Positions 58,471 to 64,000 of a DNA stretch of 64,000 nucleotides are shown piece after piece (the stretch's first letter is position 1; each line of letters starts with the position of its first letter). Source of the DNA: Dactylonectria macrodidyma (taxonomy: Eukaryota; Ascomycota; Sordariomycetes; Hypocreales; Nectriaceae); the NCBI GenBank assembly GCA_020744425.1, contig JAGMUV010000005.1:2914001-2978000 (forward strand), written 5' to 3'. The notes under the pieces were generated by a model. It searched no databases. It saw only the letters and a program-made list of their open reading frames with translations, and was not told the DNA's origin. The translations under genes were made by a program, and so were the position numbers.

Positions 58471-59517
58471 TTATGCAGCCAGGCTCTTGCGAGCGCCAGC
58501 CATCCTGAGTCTAACGGTCTGCTCATAGAGGGCGTCCTTGAACGCGAACAGCAGGGCTGCAGTCAACACGCTCTGGGTGACCTTGGGTCCAATTCCTGTC
58601 AACTGTGTCAGTTATCCCCGGGAGATTAGTACAAGCATGGGGACATACCCTTGTAGAGACCCGAGTAGCCCTCCTCTCGCACGACACGAGAAAGAGCGCC
58701 GAACATGCCCTCCTTCTTGTCCGTCTGGACGTGCATCTGGCTCTTGACGGTAATGTAGGGGTAGCTCACCGTGGTGGCAAAGAGCTTACCCAGAGCACCC
58801 AGAACGAAGGCGATGCCTGGAGTGACCGCGCGCCTCTTCTCAACCCTGTTCTTCATCTGCTCGAACAGAGTGTACTGCAGAATGGGGTTGATGACAAGGA
58901 CCAGCGCTGGGATGACGCCGGAGAAGAGAGCCTGGGGGCCCTCGTTCTTGAGCAGCGCCATCAGAGTGCCGATGGTGCTGGGGGACTTGGCCGGCTTCGC
59001 AGCCTCGCCGGCTTCGACATCGCCCTCCTTGTCCTGCTTGCGAGTAGTGACTCGGGTGTTGACAACCCAGATGGGGTTGGTGATGATGACGGTAGCCGAT
59101 CCGGCAATTGCGCCGGCGATCATGGACTCGGCCGTCGTGAGCTTCTTGTTGGCGCGGCCGGCCTTGGCCGCAGCCTTCTCGAAGAACGAGCGGGTCCATT
59201 CATACCAGTAGTAGTAGACGAAGTTGGTGATACTGATACCGAATAGCGCCGAGTTGATGCCGGAGTAAAGGCCGGAGATGCCCTCGCGCGCAACGATCTT
59301 CTGGACGGCCTGAATGAACTTGCTCTCGGCCTTCTTGGACTCGACCTGTGCGCGCGTGGAGAGGGTGATAAGAGGGTATCTGGAAGCCGTGTCAATGGAG
59401 CCGCGGCAGGGGGAGCACAAATTCGTACGTCAAGATCATGGACAAAATACCGCCGCCAGCGCCAGCCAGGGCGTGAGCGACGTTGTCATTCTGAGGAATC
59501 GGTGCCTTAGCAGACAT
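58471..59517 (-). CDS. ant1: Peroxisomal adenine nucleotide carrier, Pmp47/Ant1 type
   Basis: Three exons (59517-59429, 59379-58649, 58595-58471) encode 314 residues of the mitochondrial-carrier superfamily, with the usual three repeats of two helices. The repeat signatures are TYPLITLSTRAQ (Pro32), TNPIWVVNTR (Pro132) and SYPYITVKSQ (Pro237). The NPIWVVNTR form and the start NDNVAHALAGAGGGILSM point to the Pmp47/SLC25A17/Ant1 branch, which imports ATP into peroxisomes for fatty-acid activation. A Lys/Glu/Ala-rich loop between about residues 140 and 165 is longer than in animals. The last 39 residues come from exon 3 and end in KSLAA. Introns are 49 and 53 bp. A related mitochondrial folate or FAD carrier is a less likely alternative. 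Confidence 0.9.
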
Positions 59518-60292
59518 GATGATTGATAGTGATGCTTCTCGGAGAAGGGTAAGCGAGCAACGGACGGAACTCGGAATCTGGTTCGGGATGTGACGTAGAC
59601 GTTGCGGTTGCGACTGCAGTTGTAGTTGCTAGAAGCAAGAAGACAAGGAGAGGACAAGAGGAAATAAAGAGCTTGGGATTAGGAAAAAGGAGCGATCGCG
59701 GGGCGCTTAGACTAGCAGCTTCGCACGGCAGATGTAGATGGCCTGCAACTTAAGTTGGTCTGAGATGCGCACTGTCACGGACGCGAATGTACAAAATTGC
59801 CGAGGTCGCGGACCTTCCTTCCGATGCCGAAGCATTGGATGCGCGCCGCCTGCCGTTCCAGGCTGGTGCAGAGCGACCCTCATCGACTTGCCGCATGTGA
59901 CGTGGGTGAGTGAATGGGGTAAGGGATTTGCCGGGGCCGAGGGCACGGACCTCCGGTTGGCCCCGGATTCCATGTGTGTCCTGAACAAGGCAGTAGTCAG
60001 CGACGGGGCGCATGCCAGCCCGCAAGGTGGAGACACATGTCGGAGCCACAAGTCGGAACCAGAGTTTGGAGCCTGAGACACGTGACCGGAACTCAGGACT
60101 TCGCCACCGGAGCTGTGGAGAAACAGATGTTGCGGGCCTAGCCGCCACTAGTCCCCATGCAGGCCTAAGTAAACAAACCACACCGTCTAACCGTGTGTTC
60201 ACCCATGCACGCAAGACACAGCCCATGGGCTTCTGGCGACGTGCGAATTTCCATGTCCATTCCCTAATACATCACAGCGCCAGCGCTTGTCA
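59518..60292. promoter_or_regulatory. Divergent region between carrier and AT-hook genes
   Basis: About 775 bp between start codons, so both promoters lie here. No named regulatory site could be supported. Confidence 0.5.
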
Positions 60293-63200
60293 ATGTCACG
60301 TCGCGCAAGGCCCGGTGCCCATTCCGAATACAGCATCCGCTGGCACAGCTTTGCGGACATCACCACGCCCAGCTTGGATATTATGTCGTCCCCCGATCCG
60401 CTCAACGACTCCGCCGGCGAGGCCATCATCGTGCCCTCTTCAGCGCATCGCGCGACAAGGAGCGTGACGCGCAGTCTCCGATCCGACCGCTACCTCGGCA
60501 GAGATACCTCACCTAGGAAGCAAACGTTCGAGCTCGAGGTCGGCGACAATCGAGCACCGCAGAAGTTGCTTGTCACGGTCGAGACGGAGGGCGCGTCCGT
60601 GAATGCACCTGAAGGTGGCACCCGACGGAAACTCTTTCAATCTTCAAGCCCGATGCCCACGATGCGACAAAGAGAACGAGCAACGACGACGACTGTCCCC
60701 CTGAAGGACTCGATCGAGGAGGAGCCCATGGACATTCACGCGACCCCGAGACGCCGGGGTCGACCGCGTAAGTCCAACGGAACACCCGTTCCTGGCGCGG
60801 GCGTAAAGAGGAGGGCGGGAACCCCTATTAGAAGAACCCCGCGTCGGCCACGGATGTCAACATCTACAGAGCTAGAAGAGGGCTCGGAATTTGCACAACC
60901 CGCACTACAACTGGATCCGCGATCTTCACCGAAGAGACGCGGTCGCCCCCCCAAGAGCCTTACCTCCGAGCTGGATGATGGGCTTGCACAACTGGAACCG
61001 CAACTAGATCCGCAAGCTACACCGAAGAGACGCGGCCGGCCTCCAAAGAACCTTACCGCCGAACGATCTGATGGACTTGCACAACCCGAAACACAACCTA
61101 CACCGAAATCCGCAAGACGCGGCCGGCCTCCCAAGAACCGTAACGTCGAACCTTCCAGCGAGCTCGACATCGAGTCAGGACGTGGGATCACAGCTAGAAC
61201 GAGGGAAAGACGGCAGCGCGCACCTGCTAGTGAAAATTTAAATTTGATTGAGCTTGCTAATGAAGACGTGGAACCGCCGGCGAATATGGACGACGACGAT
61301 GCTCTGGAAGAAAACGAAGTCACTCTGGTCATCGCCCCTTCAGAAACGGGTACATCGGAAGTACCTATTGACCTGCCAGCCGAACCCGCCTCGGACGCCG
61401 ACTCAGATATTTGGATGGCCACCTTGGGCGACGAACCTACCCCCCGGGCTACCAATCAAATGGTACAGACGTTACCCGCCTCTTCGTCCCCTGAGCCTGA
61501 TGCCGCGTCACAAGGAGGGGACTATGGATACCTTGCCCCAGCCGGAAGTGATGTCTCATCAGCCGATGAGCCTCTCAGTGAAGCCCGACCAGGAGATACC
61601 ATTGCACAGGGCGAGGACTTCAGCATGATATTTATGGACTCCCTGCATTCCATTCAGGAATTACGCAGTTCTGTCCGTGTTCCGGCCGAGGAGGAGGAAT
61701 ACGGAGAGGAAACTAACCTCATCATTAACAATACTCTGGAATCATTACGCCAATCACTACAGCAAAGAGATGAACCCAGCACAAATCTATCTGTGGAGAC
61801 TCCTGCACAGCCGCCACTTACGTTCATCGAACCTGCATCGGCGGAGTTGAAGCAGCCTAGTATCCGACCGCCTATGGCATTTTCGCCAAATGGAAACTTG
61901 TCCCCAAGATGGCTTCGAAGCCCACGCAGAGGAGGAAGCGTCTCGCCCCTCCGACATCAAGTTCTCAAGTTCAAGGCGAAGCAAACTGACGGAAATATGT
62001 CGAATGTTGAGATGAACAGAGAGGAACAACGTGCCTCGAGTCCCGTGCAACGAAACTCCCCTGGGAATTTCACCCAGGATGACTCAAACCTGTATGATGA
62101 CTCGTTCTCGGAAATTCCACAGGATGTACTTGAGGCGGCTACTCCTCAAAGACCTAGAGCAGGTCTTCAAAGTACACTGCCAGTAGAAGAAGACCCGATG
62201 GAACCAGAGTCAGTGGATGATCAAGTGATGGAAGAAGCACCTTTGGAAGAAGAATTTGTGGAAGAGCAGGAACAAACCTCGGAAGAACAGCCTGATGGGC
62301 AACCAATGGACGATGAGATTTTGGGAGAACCATTGGAACAACAGTTGGCGGAACAAGATGTGGAAGAACAACTTATGGAAGAACAAATTGTGGAGGAAGA
62401 ACTAGTGGATGAAGCCCCGGTGGACGAAGCCCTGGTTGAAGATGAGCCTCTGGATGACGACCAAGAGATGGAAGATGAACAACCGCGAGAGCAACCCGAA
62501 GCTCAGTATCCGCCAGCAACAGCCTCTACCATGAGCGTCGTTTCTCGATCTGACGCAGGTCGCCTCCCAACGCCAGACGATACCCCTCCCCAAATCGAGG
62601 TTGAGGCAGATGACCAAGGGAAATCAACACAAACATCTCAAGCATCCGTGGGAGTCGTGTCGCCAAAGACGTCGTCTCCATTGGCTGTGTCTGCCCGTCG
62701 ATCACAGATTGTACCTGAAATTGTTGAGGAGATGGTCGATGACGATGACGATGATGATAATGATGATGAGGAGGAGGAGGAGGAGGAGGAGGAGGAAGTC
62801 CCTGAGAACTCAGTGCCGGAGGCCTCAAAACTCTCGCTGGATAACCATCTGCGCCGTCCAGAAGTTACTCCAGTCAATCAATTGACTTCTCCGCTTCAGG
62901 ACCCCCAGTCGTTGGCACCAGAGACTACGCAGGAGAAGATATCGCGCCCTCTGCTGTCTCCTATCGTGAGGGCAGGGCGTGCTCTGCAAAGCGTCACCTC
63001 AGACCCTCCGTCGCCCGAGCCGCGTGAGCACCAGTTGCGGAGCCCATTCCGAAGCTCAGTCACAAGAGAATTAGGTCCACCAACACATGACTTGCTACAG
63101 CTCAACCGACGAATAAGTTTGAGCCCGAAACGACCATCCAGCTTCCCGCCTACGAACCAGACGGCACCAGCCACCGAAGCAATTGATGACCCCTTCGTCT

Positions 63201-64000
63201 CGAACAGGAGATATACTGGTCAGATGAGCTTTATGGAAGCCCTTGAGAGGAGCAGCGGAAACGTGGCATCCCAAAGGACGCATGAATCGCCCAGGGAGTC
63301 TCGAGCCAGCTCAATGCGCATCACCCCCCCTAACGATGAAGTGATGAGTTGGGTTGCTGATGAGGGGCCGATCAGTGCGAACCTTCGAGGAGATGTTCCG
63401 CTCAAGGACTTTGCGCGGCCAACAACAGCCGAAATGGCAAAGGGATCCGCGTCCCAGGAGGAAGTGGATGATGAAGTAGAGGACGCGAATGACGGCGTCG
63501 ACGATGCGACCGAAGAGCGTGATGACGAATCTGACATTTGGGAATTCGAGGCGAAGCGGGCTACTCCCCGCACGGCTCGCCAACAACCATTTGGAAATGG
63601 GCGGCGAAACCTGCCGAATACCTGGATGAGGCAGAGTACACATGGGCCTCCAAGGAATCCCTCCATTATTTCTGGAGGAGAGGAACTAGCAGCTGCTGAC
63701 GGTGCTGCATCTGACTCGGATATGACAGAGGACGCCGACGTGGAAGAATACTCTTTACTGACTCAGAAACAAGCTGCCAAAGAGCCACAAGTGCCATCTG
63801 AGTCGGCAAAGAAGGCGAGCCGCTTCGACCTCGCAGCTTTCTTCTCGTCTCCAGCTGCTATCCCTGGTATGCTGGCAGAAAAGTTCCTTCCAGCCAAGAC
63901 AGCGTCGGTCTTTGGGGCAAGGCCTAGAGAGCCAGAGGTGATTGAAGCTGCCCCGGTTGAAGTCGAGGCTATTCTGCCTACGAGCTCCATGTTCCCTCAA
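60293..64000 (+). CDS. AT-hook DNA-binding protein, truncated by window end
   Basis: One open frame runs from an ATG at 60293 (or 60383, 30 codons later, in frame) to the end of the window with no stop: at least 1236 codons and no intron needed. Four AT-hooks lie at about residues 152, 213, 244 and 273 (PRRRGRPRK, KRRGRPPKS, KRRGRPPKN, ARRGRPPKN), and the last three sit in repeated modules. The middle is very acidic, with degenerate EEQ and VDE repeats (about nt 62220-62500) and a Glu/Asp run at 62730-62800. Basic SP-rich blocks (LSPRWLRSPRRGG, LSPKRPSS) suggest phosphorylation. The right part has YTGQMSFMEALE, SDIWEFEAKRATP and FDLAAFFSSPAAIPG. It is likely a nuclear chromatin protein that binds AT-rich DNA. 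I do not recognise its exact role. Confidence 0.82.
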   Translation, partial: MSRRARPGAHSEYSIRWHSFADITTPSLDIMSSPDPLNDSAGEAIIVPSSAHRATRSVTRSLRSDRYLGRDTSPRKQTFELEVGDNRAPQKLLVTVETEGASVNAPEGGTRRKLFQSSSPMPTMRQRERATTTTVPLKDSIEEEPMDIHATPRRRGRPRKSNGTPVPGAGVKRRAGTPIRRTPRRPRMSTSTELEEGSEFAQPALQLDPRSSPKRRGRPPKSLTSELDDGLAQLEPQLDPQATPKRRGRPPKNLTAERSDGLAQPETQPTPKSARRGRPPKNRNVEPSSELDIESGRGITARTRERRQRAPASENLNLIELANEDVEPPANMDDDDALEENEVTLVIAPSETGTSEVPIDLPAEPASDADSDIWMATLGDEPTPRATNQMVQTLPASSSPEPDAASQGGDYGYLAPAGSDVSSADEPLSEARPGDTIAQGEDFSMIFMDSLHSIQELRSSVRVPAEEEEYGEETNLIINNTLESLRQSLQQRDEPSTNLSVETPAQPPLTFIEPASAELKQPSIRPPMAFSPNGNLSPRWLRSPRRGGSVSPLRHQVLKFKAKQTDGNMSNVEMNREEQRASSPVQRNSPGNFTQDDSNLYDDSFSEIPQDVLEAATPQRPRAGLQSTLPVEEDPMEPESVDDQVMEEAPLEEEFVEEQEQTSEEQPDGQPMDDEILGEPLEQQLAEQDVEEQLMEEQIVEEELVDEAPVDEALVEDEPLDDDQEMEDEQPREQPEAQYPPATASTMSVVSRSDAGRLPTPDDTPPQIEVEADDQGKSTQTSQASVGVVSPKTSSPLAVSARRSQIVPEIVEEMVDDDDDDDNDDEEEEEEEEEEVPENSVPEASKLSLDNHLRRPEVTPVNQLTSPLQDPQSLAPETTQEKISRPLLSPIVRAGRALQSVTSDPPSPEPREHQLRSPFRSSVTRELGPPTHDLLQLNRRISLSPKRPSSFPPTNQTAPATEAIDDPFVSNRRYTGQMSFMEALERSSGNVASQRTHESPRESRASSMRITPPNDEVMSWVADEGPISANLRGDVPLKDFARPTTAEMAKGSASQEEVDDEVEDANDGVDDATEERDDESDIWEFEAKRATPRTARQQPFGNGRRNLPNTWMRQSTHGPPRNPSIISGGEELAAADGAASDSDMTEDADVEEYSLLTQKQAAKEPQVPSESAKKASRFDLAAFFSSPAAIPGMLAEKFLPAKTASVFGARPREPEVIEAAPVEVEAILPTSSMFPQ

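Overview
The window looks like nuclear DNA of a filamentous ascomycete (Pezizomycotina, probably Sordariomycetes). The evidence is protein-coding genes with many short introns (about 45-115 bp, GT donors, CTRAC-like branch sites, mostly YAG acceptors), long intergenic tracts rich in microsatellites, and fungus-specific families: a Zn(II)2Cys6 factor, a GH128 wall glucanase, a fungal LtrA protein and a fungal seven-helix membrane protein. No prokaryotic operons, CRISPR array, secondary-metabolite backbone gene or intact transposon was found. Exon boundaries below were worked out by hand from splice signals and reading-frame continuity.

Left part (0.5-9 kb): an aldo/keto reductase and a Gfo/Idh/MocA dehydrogenase of the fungal D-xylose dehydrogenase type are divergently transcribed from a 1.0-kb spacer. 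Then come a Trm9-type tRNA wobble-uridine methyltransferase and, on the opposite strand, a Myb/SANT protein whose 5' end is unresolved. About 11-12 kb without a convincing gene follows (to 21.0 kb). It contains ACCT, CTG and other simple repeats and one AT-rich scrap that may be the tail of a dead transposase.

Middle part (21-50 kb): tubulin cofactor B; a 4.3-kb poor region; a membrane-anchored RING-H2 protein; a 7.2-kb poor region; a ten-exon seven-helix membrane protein with a likely 3-nt microexon; a GH128 glucanase convergent with it; a 4.8-kb poor region; a 624-aa membrane protein of unknown function with a large glycosylated ectodomain; and an Upc2-like zinc-cluster regulator.

Right part (50-64 kb) is compact: a tubby-like protein carrying a PPxY motif, an LtrA-family membrane protein, the F1-ATPase epsilon subunit (Atp15), the NatC subunit Mak10, a Pmp47/Ant1-type peroxisomal carrier, and an AT-hook protein that runs off the window end. 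Apart from the divergent sugar-oxidoreductase pair, neighbours do not form an obvious pathway. I found no complete undescribed system. The best leads are the microexon, two stop-free introns of length divisible by three in the LtrA gene, the paired oxidoreductases, the amplified AT-hook modules and the orphan membrane family.
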